From NCBI RefSeq assembly GCF_905404315.1, contig NC_066288.1:10564501-10628500 (forward strand): a DNA stretch of 64,000 nt, given 5' to 3'. The notes under the pieces are model-generated. The model ran no database searches and was not told the DNA's origin. It saw only the letters and a list, made by a program, of their open reading frames with translations. Source of the DNA: Leptidea sinapis. Taxonomy: Eukaryota; Arthropoda; Insecta; Lepidoptera; Pieridae. A program made the translations under genes and the position numbers. Below, one piece after another: positions 14,001 through 23,234 of the stretch (position 1 is its first letter; each line of letters starts with the position of its first letter).

Positions 14001-17000
14001 TTGACTTTTCCAATAGTTCCATCCTTATTCCCTCTGTAAGCTATAATGAGTTTCACTCGACTATGCCAACGATAAACACGCGTTTCTCCTAGCGCACCGA
14101 TGTTATTATACGGTGCCTTGGTCTCAGTGTGTTCAATATCGGATAGATGCTAGTTATGGCCATTTATTTACACTATAGGAATAGAATATATTACGTTTTC
14201 TTAATTATTACCTTTCCTTCGGGCCACAGAGCGTAGACACTAAGCTCAAATCTGACTTGGTCATTTCCTTTACCAGTTGCTCCATGTGCAATATATCTGT
14301 GAAATGAATTGATGATAACAAAATAGGTTTAACAATAAATTTATTCGATCTACCTAATGTTAAAAAAAAATAAAAATGGCGACCACGTACCGGAAGGCGC
14401 AATGTTGGTAGTGGACGTCTTCACATGATGATCATGATGAATGTAAAAATAATGAAAATCAGTCTACAATAAACTTGGCCAATGCAGCCAACAAATTTCG
14501 TATAGGTATGATTGTTTTTATGGAAGAGAGGACAAACGACGTCACCTGATGTTAGGTGTTCTAAGAAATTTTTGCAACACCAGAGGAATCAAAAGAGCGT
14601 TGCCGGCCCTATAAAAACGTGTACGCGCTGTTTTTAAAGGTGCGGAGGTGGAATACAGCGGCAGGAAACAGGTTATACAGCTCTTTTCAAATCTCCCCGT
14701 GATAAATGCAGTAGAGACACAATATTTTTTGCGAAACAAGCATAAAAAGTTCAAGTTATTATTAGGTACCATGTTAAATATTCAAAATTCTGGAAGGGCA
14801 CACTCTTCCGCAACGTTCATGTCATTCATCTGGTGTTGTACGAGATTTGTAATATGATACTCTTTTATCCTTATTATTTCCTAAAGAACGGTAGGTATAT
14901 CTACATCCTTATTAGTTTTCTCGAGGGTATCTACCATCTAACTAAGCCAAACCCAGCAACGAACTCAAGACTCTTACTAAACGTATTTATTAATTATTCT
15001 TCTCCAGTATCTCTTTTATCCTTATTATTTCCTAAAGAACGGTAGGTATATCTACATACTTATTAATTTTCTCGAGGGTATCTACCATCTAACTAAGCCA
15101 AACCCTGCAACGAACTCAAGACTCTTACTAAACGTATTTATTAATTATTCTTCTCCAGTATTACTCTTTTATCCTTATTATTTCCTAAAGAACGGTAGGT
15201 ATATCTACATACTTATTAATTTTCTCGAGAGTATCTACCATCTAACTAAGCCAAATACCCCGCAACGAACTCAAGACTCTTACTAAACGTATTTATTAAT
15301 AATTCTTCTCCAGTATTACGCTTTTATCCTTATTATTTCCTAAAGAAAGGTAGGTATATCTACATCCTTATTAGTTTCCTCTAGGGTATCTACCATCTAA
15401 CTAAGTCAAACTCTGCAACGTACTCAAAGTCTCTTACTAAACGTATTTATTAATTATTCTTCTCCAGTATTCTAACCAACCGGAATATATTTTAATAACA
15501 AGATATACAGTCATAAAAATATATTAAATATTCAACCCTTCATCCAATAACTAGTTGCTTGTTACGATAAACAGGCACTAAACCAACGGACTCATTAGGT
15601 TGCAAACTAGTGACCCTGTTTATGTTAACGTATACTCCACGCGCGTTGAGATGAAGATAGTTCGCCATCTAAGTGACGTCAGCTCCTGGCAAACACGTCC
15701 AAAATCGTAAATTGTACCGTTTAAATACTCACGGCTGCATTCTGACGTGATGCATGAATAGAATAAAAATATATTTATGTACCATAGGGGGTGACAATAA
15801 CATAACATATTGCAACAGCACTTGGTAAACGTCATGAAGGTTCATCAGTTCGTAAAGGGGCTTAGACATGAGAGGAAGAACTGATAAGCTGATGAAACTT
15901 CCAGCCCATCTTTAAATCATATTTTAATTAAAAGTCTAGCGTAATAATATAATAGAATACAGTTATAGATGGCCTCGCAGATCCAGACAAGAACGTTGCG
16001 TTATGAACTTCTGTATAATCGTCTATACTATAGTAAGGCCTTCTTTTTCAAAGAAGCTTTCCTTGTCAGACATTAATACCACAATGTTAAATCCCTGTTC
16101 GAAGACACAGGCTCTATCCAATCTATGGGTATGTAAATTACTTTTATCAAAAATCGGATCAGTTCTTTATAACCTACTCTATAGACCGGTATTAAAAACT
16201 TTATACTTACTTTGCTCCTAGCTTCTTAGCAGCTGCTACGATTCCAACTGTTATGCACGGACGAGCCAGAGATGTTCCAAAATAATATCGACCTTCATAC
16301 ACTAGTCCCATTTGTATTGCAGGGAACATGTAGTTACTTATAAATTCCTTTCGAAGGTCCTCTACAATAATCTATTTGTGAAAATAATTGAAGGTTGGTA
16401 TAAAATTGTTGAAACGCAACGCTCTTTTGAGAGAATGTACTATAAAATTTATAGAAAACATACATAATAATGTAAGTGTGAAAATGACGTTTTTTTTTTA
16501 ATATCATAGAATAACTAATTGGTATTTGTAGTTTTTATGCTCACTACATTTTTCGAATAAGCCACATTTTTTCTATAAGACTATGTAGATCATGAAAACA
16601 AATTAGAAAGAGGAATGGTCTAAGAATAGAACCTTGTGGAACCCCATTGAGAGGAGTCTCAGAAGATCTCCAGTTTTTTTATTGACTTTCTGATTTGTGT
16701 TTTAATTGGAAATCAGTAGATTGAGGGCAGTCCCATTTAAGCCATGGTGACATAGCTTCTTAACCAGCGTCGTATGTTAAACACAATCAAAAGCTTTACT
16801 GTAAGCCAATACTCACATCCTTAGCTCCGATTGCCAATGCCTTTTCTTTTGCTTTACGAAAATCTTCATCTTGGCCGACATCAGCCATGTAACAAATCAC
16901 ATCATAATTCTGCTGAATCAACCTGATACACAATTATAGAATAATTATAATTTTCGTTGAGTTTAAATAAATGTCTCTATTCCTATATTATCACAGAAAA

Positions 17001-17486
17001 AAAGAGTAGGTATTTCTGAATATTTCTTTATTTTATGTGACTATAACACAGTAAAAGAAAAATGTAAATTCACTTTGTTTTATAATATTTATTTAATTTA
17101 TTAACGCCATCTCAGCTCTATACTTAGGACTCCAACCCGCATCCCGGTTCGAGTCCCGCATCGTTCGTAAATTTTGGTTACAAATTTAATTTAGATACTG
17201 TTATAATAATTTATGAAAGCATGAGTTTTTTAATACAAAAACCTTCTCTGAAACACGCTGCATCTTATGGTAGGTATATAATAAGTATTATAGGTTCAGT
17301 AGTTTTCCCAGTATAACCGAACAAATATACCAGCTCTCCATTTATAAGTATAAATAATGCTAGACTGTCTGAAACACAAACAGTTTTACCTTTTAGGCAA
17401 TCTCAAAATATGATAACTTACCATTTCAAAATACAGCTGGTATCAAGTCCGCCGGAATAAGCCAAAATAATAAGATCATTCGCCAT
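1935..17486 (-). CDS. ASS1: Argininosuccinate synthase, 10 coding exons, complete
   Basis: Cytosolic enzyme that joins citrulline and aspartate with ATP to give argininosuccinate, the precursor of arginine. Exons in order: 17422-17486, 16817-16922, 16211-16371, 14212-14296, 13338-13483, 11259-11380, 10737-10888, 9203-9294, 2447-2595, 1935-2095. They total 1239 nt, 412 codons plus stop, the same length as the human enzyme. Seen: P-loop AYSGGLDTS at residues 9-17; YEGRYYFGTSLARPCI near 82; GATGKGNDQVRFE at 116-128, whose T118, N122 and D123 match the family's aspartate-binding positions; KHGVGRID-type motif (GGQHGVGRIDIVENRF) in exon 7. All introns are GT-AG except intron 6 (GC-AG). No internal stops. 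The start is the only ATG just before the P-loop. Most insects lack a full urea cycle, so the likely role is arginine recycling from citrulline (inference). Confidence 0.97.
2447..2595 (-). CDS. ASS1: ASS exon 9
   Basis: Acceptor TTGCAG, donor GTATGA. Encodes residues 311-359: KRYLQEKMADFVYNGFWFSPE, TGTVTLQVFKGN. The open frame running past the donor (to 2223) is intron read-through and not protein. Confidence 0.95.
2961..3272 (+). repeat. ~310-bp A-tailed interspersed repeat, copy 1
   Basis: Starts at CAGTGGGAGGC and ends in a CATAAAAAA tail. Shares blocks such as GCCGGCTAGATTATGGGTAC, GCGCCTATTTCTGCCGTGAA and GCTGAACG..CTGCTCGTCTCG with six other long copies here. The A tail suggests retroposition (SINE or LINE 3' end). 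Lies in ASS intron 8, immediately before the mariner. Confidence 0.85.
3286..4604 (+). mobile_element. Mariner (Tc1/mariner) transposon, complete ends, dead transposase
   Basis: Inverted ends match over about 27 bp (core GGTAACACTGAAAAT.TTTAGAA) and TA lies on both sides (3284-3285, 4605-4606). Its 1319 bp is normal for mariner. The transposase starts at 3458 with MNLTRENFRSMIYYDF and shows the helix-turn-helix region, then ILLHHDNALAHS and HPPYSPDLA of the DD34D catalytic core (4070-4363). The frame breaks after IGMSQL near 3770, at about 4022-4069 (inverted insertion) and after PYSPDLA, so it cannot make transposase. Inserted in ASS intron 8. Confidence 0.92.
4827..5470 (-). mobile_element. 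LINE reverse-transcriptase C-terminal fragment, Jockey/CR1-like
   Basis: Minus-strand frames give RPHYIDRVWHSTTARFARYF, LPRTATLWNQLPISGC and LPEPIRLRDLQEKS, the conserved C-terminal tail found in lepidopteran Jockey/CR1-type LINEs (RTTKLWNELP in the neighbour at 5575-8595). It has several frame breaks and is clearly more diverged than that neighbour, so it is an older, separate insertion. Confidence 0.75.
5470..5575 (+). repeat. SINE-like fragment with a tRNA B-box
   Basis: Contains CCGGGTTCGAATCC, a pol III B-box, followed by ATTTATATGATGAATATGAA..TGTTTGTTTCCGAGTCATGGATG. I recognise this from lepidopteran tRNA-derived SINEs. Related tails occur near 8600-8720 and 46590-46680. No complete A-box or tRNA is visible. 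Confidence 0.5.
5575..8595 (-). mobile_element. Large LINE copy (Jockey/CR1-like, family A), broken ORF2
   Basis: On the minus strand, in order: endonuclease (8406-7675; DFCNIRGIHSN, TETQISR, SSDHC-type SDHCLVRSAYP), linker with an Arg/Lys-rich stretch (7811-6984), fingers of the reverse transcriptase (7107-6739; SSGPDGISPIVLR, PIQKKE), remains of the palm (6587-6291; CYADDSTGDA is the catalytic YADD box) and the C-terminal tail (6343-5618; RTTKLWNELP). The pieces lie in different frames, so at least four frameshifts separate them. The 5' leader matches 318-580. The element fills much of ASS intron 8, in the same orientation as the gene. Confidence 0.9.
8596..8720 (+). repeat. SINE-like tail
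   Basis: ATTTATGTATGTTTAAGTAAGTATATTGTATTAAATATATCG, CACCCATAGTACAGCCTAG and TTTGGGCAAGATAATTTGTG resemble the tail of the family seen at 5470-5575. Only the 3' part is present, joined directly to the 5' end of the LINE. Confidence 0.4.
8820..8995. repeat. Dispersed repeat pair, copy 1 (with 33290-33480)
   Basis: Shares TTTTGAGCAATGCAC, AAAGTAATAAAC.TGGC, TTTTCATC and AAGAGGCTCTATCTAG with 33290-33480. Function and ends unknown; probably a non-autonomous transposon. Confidence 0.55.
9203..9294 (-). CDS. ASS1: ASS exon 8
   Basis: Acceptor TTTACAG, donor GTTTGT. Encodes residues 280-309: SRGLYETPAGTILHVAHFD then LEVYALDKEVL, the family block after FIGIK. Followed by a 6.6-kb intron full of mobile elements. 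Confidence 0.95.
9660..9949 (+). repeat. ~310-bp A-tailed interspersed repeat, copy 2
   Basis: GCCGGCTTGATTATGGGTAC at the start and CTCGTCTCGTACC, then CATAAAAAAAA at the end. Slightly 5'-shortened and diverged. Lies in ASS intron 7. Confidence 0.8.
10268..10595 (-). mobile_element. Non-autonomous Helitron
   Basis: Read on the minus strand it starts TCTATACATATAAAT (after an A) and ends at hairpin-TGGGTCAG-CTAG (before a T), as expected for Helitron insertion between A and T. 328 bp, no coding capacity. It includes GGCTGGACCGATTTGGAC, shared with the copy at 62352-62732. Lies in ASS intron 7. Confidence 0.7.
10737..10888 (-). CDS. ASS1: ASS exon 7
   Basis: Acceptor TTACAG, donor GTACCC. 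Completes G229 and encodes residues 230-279, including KLGGQHGVGRIDIVENRF and IGIK, among the most conserved positions of the family. Confidence 0.97.
11259..11380 (-). CDS. ASS1: ASS exon 6, with GC donor
   Basis: Acceptor TTTGCAG. Encodes S188 to the first base of G229: YESGVLEDPSAIPPAGIYK then SIIDISFEK. The donor reads AAAAAG/GCAAGTTC: only a GC donor at 11258-11257 keeps the frame with exon 7. Confidence 0.95.
11381..12289. other. ASS intron 5, 5' part of the gap, nothing identified
   Basis: AT-rich, without an ORF or clear repeat. A short piece at 11695-11720 (GTCGGCGGCAGGAATCA) recalls the LINE family A tail but is too short to assign. Confidence 0.5.
12310..13215 (+). mobile_element. 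Second mariner remnant, catalytic region partly deleted
   Basis: Frames from 12331 give MKLSRNDFRAMVFYDFK, then after a frameshift RRWFTEFERGRVSLHDEFRE, and from 12790 FKNKNRPTKVRQARNVGKKM and CVLLHHDNASSHT. The block that should follow VTHP (PYSPDLAPCDFF, carrying the third catalytic Asp) is missing, and the frame jumps straight to the C-terminal EEAVIAFNQYV. Ends with inverted repeats were not resolved. It is a different subfamily from the copy at 3286. Lies in ASS intron 5. Confidence 0.88.
13338..13483 (-). CDS. ASS1: ASS exon 5
   Basis: Acceptor TTAATAG, donor GTAAGA. Encodes residues 140-187: IIAPWRIPEFFNRFQGRSD and TPKSPWSTDENIMHI, conserved family blocks around the citrulline-binding serines. 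Confidence 0.96.
14212..14296 (-). CDS. ASS1: ASS exon 4
   Basis: Acceptor TTCACAG, donor GTAATA. Completes K111 and encodes residues 112-139 with GATGKGNDQVRFELSVYALW, the second ASS signature. Confidence 0.96.
14519..14725 (-). mobile_element. LINE family A 3' end fragment
   Basis: GAGGACAAACGACGTCACCTG, CAACACCAGAGGAATC and GCGTTGCCGGCC match the 3' end of the element at 5575-8595. 5'-truncated, in ASS intron 3. Confidence 0.7.
14859..15472. repeat. Tandem repeat, four copies of a 151-155 bp unit
   Basis: Unit starts at about 14861, 15012, 15165 and 15320, each with TCTTTTATCCTTATTATTTC, GGTAGGTATATCTACAT, TCTACCATCTAACTAAG and ACTAAACGTATTTATTAAT. Copies are nearly identical with a few small indels. 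Lies in ASS intron 3. No open frame runs through it. Confidence 0.95.
15473..16210. other. Remainder of ASS intron 3, nothing identified
   Basis: AT-rich DNA without a recognisable repeat or gene; small open frames here have no family motifs. Confidence 0.5.
16211..16371 (-). CDS. ASS1: ASS exon 3
   Basis: Acceptor AAATAG, donor GTAAGT. Encodes residues 58-110: IIVEDLRKEF, MFPAIQMGLVYEGRYYFG, TSLARPCI, with the conserved citrulline-contact tyrosine region. Confidence 0.96.
16595..16800 (-). mobile_element. LINE reverse-transcriptase fragment
   Basis: Minus-strand translation gives KAFDCV*HTTLVKKL and, in another frame, PLNGVPQGSILRPFLF, the palm and block B motifs of a LINE reverse transcriptase. 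It is degenerate. It stops only 16 bp from the donor of ASS exon 2, inside intron 2. Confidence 0.65.
16817..16922 (-). CDS. ASS1: ASS exon 2
   Basis: Acceptor TATCAG, donor GTGAGT. Completes W22 and encodes residues 23-57: LIQQNYDVICYMADVGQDED then FRKAKEKALAIGAKD. ADVGQ is the conserved strand-2 motif. Confidence 0.96.
17422..17486 (-). CDS. ASS1: ASS exon 1 (start codon and P-loop)
   Basis: MANDLIILAYSGGLDTSCIL: the N-type ATP pyrophosphatase P-loop SGGLDTS begins at residue 11. Donor GTAAGT. A TTATTAG about 38 bp upstream could be the acceptor of a 5'-UTR intron. Confidence 0.96.
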
Positions 17487-17958
17487 CACTTCTAATGCGT
17501 CTTCACGTTCAACTGAGACTAATAATATAATTTCTCTGAGTCCAATAACAATATGTTTTATCACGTAAATATAAACAAATGAAAGATAAAACAAGTGTCA
17601 CAGCGGGGCATGAAATTTGTTTGTATTAATTAATCTTCAAGTAGTATTTAGCGCGAGAGTTGATAATAACTAGTTACTACAATAATAAAACCCGTGAACT
17701 TTTAATAACAATAGTCCGGTTCATATATTTTTGATATTGTAATGAACAAGAGACCACCGGCCTTGCACGGTTGTACGTTGGTAGTTCATAATATATATTA
17801 TTATTATCTAATTACACTCGTTGAATAACACCTCTTTTAGCAGGTGAAAATGTGAAGATTTTAATGTTTGCAGCAGATATTTAACAATACGAACAAAATT
17901 TTGTTTCAAAACGTGACGAGCGATAGGGCTACATCAAATAGCTGTCCATAGGCCGTAC

Positions 17959-18136
17959 TTAGACATTGCTCAGACTTAGCTGAATGTAAGCTTAGCAGAA
18001 TGTTTGATTTCGTTTTTGTCATTTGACAGCTGAAACTATGATAAGCTTACGCTAAGACAGTCCAATGCAAAAGTCAAGTTCACGTTATATCACACTCAGC
18101 CTAGGTTTACGTAAGTAAAGTCTGAGCAAAGTCTAA
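17959..18136. mobile_element. MITE with ~20-bp terminal inverted repeats
   Basis: TTAGACATTGCTCAGACTTA at the left is matched inversely by TAAAGTCTGAGCAAAGTCTAA at the right, with one or two differences. 178 bp, no ORF. Target duplication not resolved. Confidence 0.6.
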
Positions 18137-18241
18137 CCCTCTATAGTTCTCAGCCTAATTCGGGAAGTCTGAGTTGTTTTAACTGTTGATGTAGGCATTA
18201 CCAGTTTAGCGCCATTTGTTGCCTCGGCGGTGGTATTTGCT

Positions 18242-21200
18242 GTAGACAGATTATTATTATTATTTGAAGAGGGTGGCTATTTCCTGGTCCTAAAAGGTTC
18301 CTAGTAACACCGCGTCCAGAATTGGACTATTGTGTTCGCCACTCATACTAAAGCTCATCGTCAAGCCCTACCGCCTTTACGAACCGCAGTAGTTCCTTGA
18401 CGCGAGTGTTGCAAACACTATCTGGTGGTACGAAGTAGTTGCCAAAGATTGTGTTACGCTTATGCATTAGTGGGCCGCAGTCGCAGAGTAGATGAATAGG
18501 TGTTTCATCATCCTCAAGGCAGAACCTGCAAGCCTTGTCGCTTCTGATGCCGACCACACTGAGGTGCTTGTTTAGGCGACAGTGCCCGGTAAGCATCCTA
18601 GTGAGTATGCATAGATTTTTCCTGTTCAATGATAGGGCTTCATTCGCATAGCTACTGTTGAATGCCCTTATCAGTGCTTTAGAGTGGTTTAAACCTGAAG
18701 AGTTGTTCCAGCGTTTAAGTGCTTCTTGTTTACATTGGTTACTCAGGGTGTGTCGGATGGCGCTCTTTGGCAGTCCACAAATGGGTTCCGGACCATATCG
18801 GACTGCTTTAGCCCCAGCTCTTGCGAGCTCATCGGCCATTTCATTGCCTATGATTCCGGCGTGCCCTGGGACCCATCTGAGAATCACTCTGTTTTTCATG
18901 CCTAATGAATTCAGGCATTCGACGCAATTATTGACTAACTTAGACGACGTCAAGTCAGCGTCTAAAGCCAACAATGCTGCCTGACTATCAGAGTGAATGT
19001 ATATGTTATGATTGAAGTAGCCTTTTTGGATATTGGTTTCCGCACATTCCAGGATGGCGTACACCTCTGCTTGAAATATGGAGGTAAAGCTTCCCAGGTT
19101 TGTGCTGGATCTAAACCTGGGGCGTTCTCCATAGACCCCACAGCCGACTTCATTTTCCATTTTGGACCCATCGGTGAACCACATGAGGCTCCCGTCCTTC
19201 CACGTGACTTTGTTGTTCATCCAGTCGTCCCTGGAAGGTAGTTCCACGATATAGTGTTTAACGGAGATTAATTGTGGAATCATCTGATCAGGTAACATGC
19301 CTAATATGTGGTCTCGCAGAACTGAGTCCTCTAAGGTCCTAAGCGTTTGCGACATCCAGTTACATGAACCCCCCTCAGCATGCTTGCCTTCGCCTCTTGC
19401 TGTATGAACAGTGGAAGAGGCGGTAGGTTTAGCATTGCTTCAATGGCCGCACCAGGAGAAGACGTCATGGCTCCGGTTACCAACATACAGGCAAGTCTCT
19501 GCAGGCTATTTAGTCTGTCTGCAGTTGTTTTCTGGTTGGCTTTGTTCCACCACACAATGGAGGCGTATATGATTGTTGGTCTCACAATTGCTTTGAATAG
19601 CCATAGGAGGATCTTGGGGCGCATTCCCCAATGTCTCCCTACCAGACGTCGACATACACCCAAGGTTGTTTTAGCCTTTTTCACGGCTTTGTCGATGTGA
19701 GAATTCCATGTGAGTTTCTGGTCGAATGTGACTCCCAGATACTTAACCTCAGCTGAGAATTCCAAAGTAGAGCCGTTCAAGGTGGGAGACTTCAGTTTGT
19801 TAAGTGTCCGTTTCCTCGTGAATGGCACAATAACAGTCTTTCCTGCGTTGACTGACAGTTTGTTGGCTGTACACCACTGTGAGATGGTGTTTAGCGCCTT
19901 TTGCAGTATAGAGCTTAGTAAGCTTTGGCAGAAACCTCTGACGATAATAACTAGGTCGTCTGCGTACCCTAGTGCATCAATTCTGAGTTCTGCCAGCTTA
20001 CTAAGTAGTTCGTCTACTGCTAGTGTCCATAGAAGTGGCGAAAGAACGCCACCTTGTGGGCAACCTCGCGTAGTGTATAGCTCCAGTGATGTCCCATGGA
20101 GGGAGATTAGAGCTTTGCGATTTGAGAGCATTGACCTTACCCATTTGACAGTGGTGGAGTCTACATTTTTGTTAATTAGTCCCTTCACTAGCGTGTCTGT
20201 CGGGGTATTGTCAAAGGCGCCCTCAATGTCTAGAAACGCACAAAGTGCAATCTGTTTGTCTTGTAACGCCTTCTCGACTCTATCCACAAGTTGTAGAAGG
20301 GCCGTTTCTGTAGACCTGCCTCTACAGTAGGCGTGTTGAGAACTATGAATGGGCTTTAGGCTTAGAGCATGCTCTCTTATGTGTCTGTCCAAGACTTTCT
20401 CAATAACCTTCAGGAAAAAGGAGGTTAGGCTAATGGGTCTGAAGGAGCTTGGCAGGGAGTAGTCCTTTCTGCCTGCCTTAGGTATAAATAGTACTTTAGC
20501 CCTAGTCCATTGCTCTGGAAGATAGCCCCAGGCAAAGCTTACCCGGTATATCTTGACTAGTAGCGGTACTAGGATATCCAGGCCTTTTTGAAGAAGCGCT
20601 GGAAAAATGTTGTCTAGACCGCTTGACTTGTAGGGTTTCAGAGTCTTGATGGCGCACCTTATATCCCGGGGTCTGATTATCTTTGCCGCTCTACGCCAGT
20701 CCTCGTCAAGAGGCCGTTGTGTAGGCGTTGCTACAGTTGGTTGATAGGTAGCCCCCGGAAAGTGGTGGGCCATCAGTACTCTTACGTTTTCTACGTCGTC
20801 GGCTGTAAAAGATCCATCTGGTCTCTTAAGCAGGCCGATTTGGCTAGGTTTGTCCTTGGCGAGCAGTTTGTGTACTCGGGATCCTTGGGGAATTTTAGAT
20901 CCTCGCAGAACCTCTTCCAAGATGCTCGTTTGGCCTTCCTAACTTCTCTGTTGTAATCTGTTAGGGCTTCTTTGTAGGGTTCCCATTCTTGGGTTTTTTT
21001 AGCCCTGTTAAACAGCCTTCTGGATTTCTGCCTTAGTTTGTTCAAGTTTGAATTCCACCAAGGCACTTTCCTGTTTGAGTGTTGTAAGGAGAGAGGGCAG
21101 CTAGCCTCGTAGGCGTCAGTGATGCCATCCGTGGTTACTTTCACTGCCAACTCTAGCTCATCCAGGGTTCTGATGCGCTTAGGGATATTCTCCAAATTAC

Positions 21201-22080
21201 TCCTGAGTTTCTCTTTATAGACAGTCCAGTTTGTTTTCTTTGGATCCCTAAACGTATATAGTTGTTTTTCGAGGCAAGTCAAGATGTCGTATGCTATGTG
21301 TCGGTGATCCGATAGCGAAATTTCATCACTGACTCGCCAGTTTGATATTCGCCTGGCAATGTTGTCGGTAGCGAAAGTAATATCTAGAACTTCCTGCCTG
21401 TTTGAGGTAACAAAGGTTGGCTTATTACCTCTGTTTAGTACCTGTAGGCCGTTAGTGTCTAAGAAATTAAGAAGTTGCACACCTCTGTGGTTGACGTCGC
21501 TGCTTCCCCAAGTTGTGTGGTGCGCATTGACGTCGGCCCCGACAATCAGTTCGGCGTTGTTGCGTCGTGCATACTCGACCACTCTCGCCAATTCTGTTGT
21601 CGGGTCTCTTTCTTCATATGGAAGGTACGCCGAGCAAACGATCACTTTGGTGCCTTCCCAACCTTCGAAACAGAAATACGGCGCAACAAGGTCGTCGGTG
21701 CAGACCTCTGTAACAGGTAAGAAATTAGTGTTCTTGTTGAAGACTATGCAAGCTCTGGGTTTTGATCCGCTGGTACTGTAGATTAACTTACCAGCGGTGT
21801 TCAGTCCCAGTATTTTGCCGGTATTGACCCACGGCTCTTGTAGTAGGGCAAAGAGGATTTCACCACTCGCAAGGCATTTCTCCATTACTGCAGTAGCAGC
21901 TTTGGCGTGGTGGAGGTTTGCCTGGAGTATCCTCGCCCTATTTCTGCGGAGCGTCATTGGATCCCACCGGAGGTGGAAGGCTTAGGTCGGTCTGTCTTCT
22001 GGTATGGGTGTTTCCGCCCGCGGCCAGAATTAGCCCGACTCTGATCCTTCCCTCCCCTGAGGGGACCTGAGACGTTCAAA
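18242..22080 (-). mobile_element. LINE with EN-RT-RNase H ORF2 (I/R1/LOA-type superfamily), nearly intact
   Basis: On the minus strand: endonuclease (21957-20791; RILQANLHHAKAAT, LLQEPWVN, GADVNAHHTTWGS, SDHRHIAYDI), reverse transcriptase (20920-19331; SSGLDNIFPALL, PQGGVLSPLLWTL, GYADDLVII with the catalytic ADD) and RNase H (19355-18348; MWFTDGSKMENEVGCGVYG, AEVYAILEC, IYIHSDSQAAL, WVPGHAGIIGNEMADELA), then a zinc-knuckle-like CRFCLEDDETPIHLLCDC. Only two frameshifts (about 20890 and 19370) separate the three open frames. The 3' end carries a (AAT)n tail at 18245. ORF1 is missing: the copy is 5'-truncated near 22080. A 3' fragment of the same family is at 46238-46552. Confidence 0.93.
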
Positions 22081-22129
22081 AAACGTTCAAAAATGTTGTA
22101 GACAGATGGTTTTTGGCAAAATTTACTGA

Positions 22130-22375
22130 CAGTGTCCTCTCTCTATTTGGTATGCGTAGTTTTGGGTTTTAATGTAGAGATGATTGGCTCCCAGATGTTA
22201 GATAATTTAATCCCGTCTTCTTTATTGAAATTTTGGTGTTTTTTAATTTCAATAACTTCACGTACCAGTCTGGGGAGAAATCTATTCTCTTTTGCCAAAA
22301 CTTTTGCTGGTCGTGTGTAATGTGTAACACTCGTGTAATCAAAGAAAATACTATGGCTACTGTCAGTCAACCGTA
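22130..22375 (-). mobile_element. Penelope-like retroelement C-terminal fragment
   Basis: The minus-strand frame ends AKVLAKENRFLPRLVREVIE then IKKHQNFNKEDGIKLSNIW. This matches the pattern that closes Penelope-like polyproteins downstream of the GIY-YIG nuclease (REAIEI.KH.NFNR.. ..W.P). The rest of the element is absent. Confidence 0.65.
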
Positions 22376-22590
22376 AAGCTCGCTACGTAGGTACGTGCAG
22401 TATTGTGTCAACGACTAACGGCCGTTCCCAATATTGAGTCTATCTCTTACTTGAGATAAAAATCGCAACTATCGTTGACTTGTCTGCCCCAATAAACTTA
22501 TCGACAGTAACTTACCGGTTCCGTACACGCTGTCAATGGGACGACGTACAGCTTACCAGCGATAGAAGTTTGTATGGAAATTGCAATTCA

Positions 22591-22640
22591 CGCGTCCCAA
22601 TATAAGGCGATAAGAATGACTTATCGGGTATATTGGGACA
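22591..22640. repeat. Hairpin-forming inverted repeat
   Basis: TCCCAATATA...GCGATAAG and its inverse CTTATCGG..TATATTGGGA face each other over about 50 bp. It sits in a 22390-22660 block where further TCCCAATATT-like motifs occur, so it may be one end of a MITE. Confidence 0.45.
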
Positions 22641-23234
22641 GCTTCAGATTATTGACAGCTAATTACTGACAGTAGAAAGTAGTAATTTATCTCCATCTGT
22701 AGATAGCCGTAAGAGGTAGGTACTATTTTGACGACTTTTACGGAACCACCGCGGGCCAAGTCTACGATTGTTTCCGTTCTTCGGTTGTATATGAACACTT
22801 TTGGGCTCCGTTGTTTACATTTCATGCACGGGAGTCCAAAAGGGGAACTCATTTAATTACAACCTGTATAGTAGATAACAATGAAGTACAAATTAATAAT
22901 TGATTAAACTTTATTTACACACATCACGTGAAAATGAAGGATTATACAAGTAAATATTAGACTGCTGGATTTTGATATGCAAATATATTTCTTTGTGTTT
23001 ATAAGGCAAAGTCAACTGCAGTGTAAATAAAAAAATATGAAATTGTTTTTTTTATATTAGAGGGCGCAAACGGGCAAGTGGCTTACCTAAGGGTGCGTAC
23101 AAAGAACGCGTGGCAGCACACACAGAGAGACACACACACGGGTAATAATACGATGTCACTCGAAATAATTGCTTTTTTTCAATCTTGCAAAGGTATTAAA
23201 AACTGAATATATTGATTTCCACACACGATCTGGT

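Noticed and set aside
14859..15472. CRISPR-like array
   Set aside because: The whole 151-155 bp unit is repeated with no unique spacers, and the host is a eukaryote.
17130..17165. Possible tRNA (GGTTCGAGTCCCGC)
   Set aside because: Only a B-box; no acceptor or anticodon arm can be built around it.
18658..21781. Plus-strand frames of 60-206 codons
   Set aside because: Shadows of the LINE ORF2 that is coded on the minus strand.
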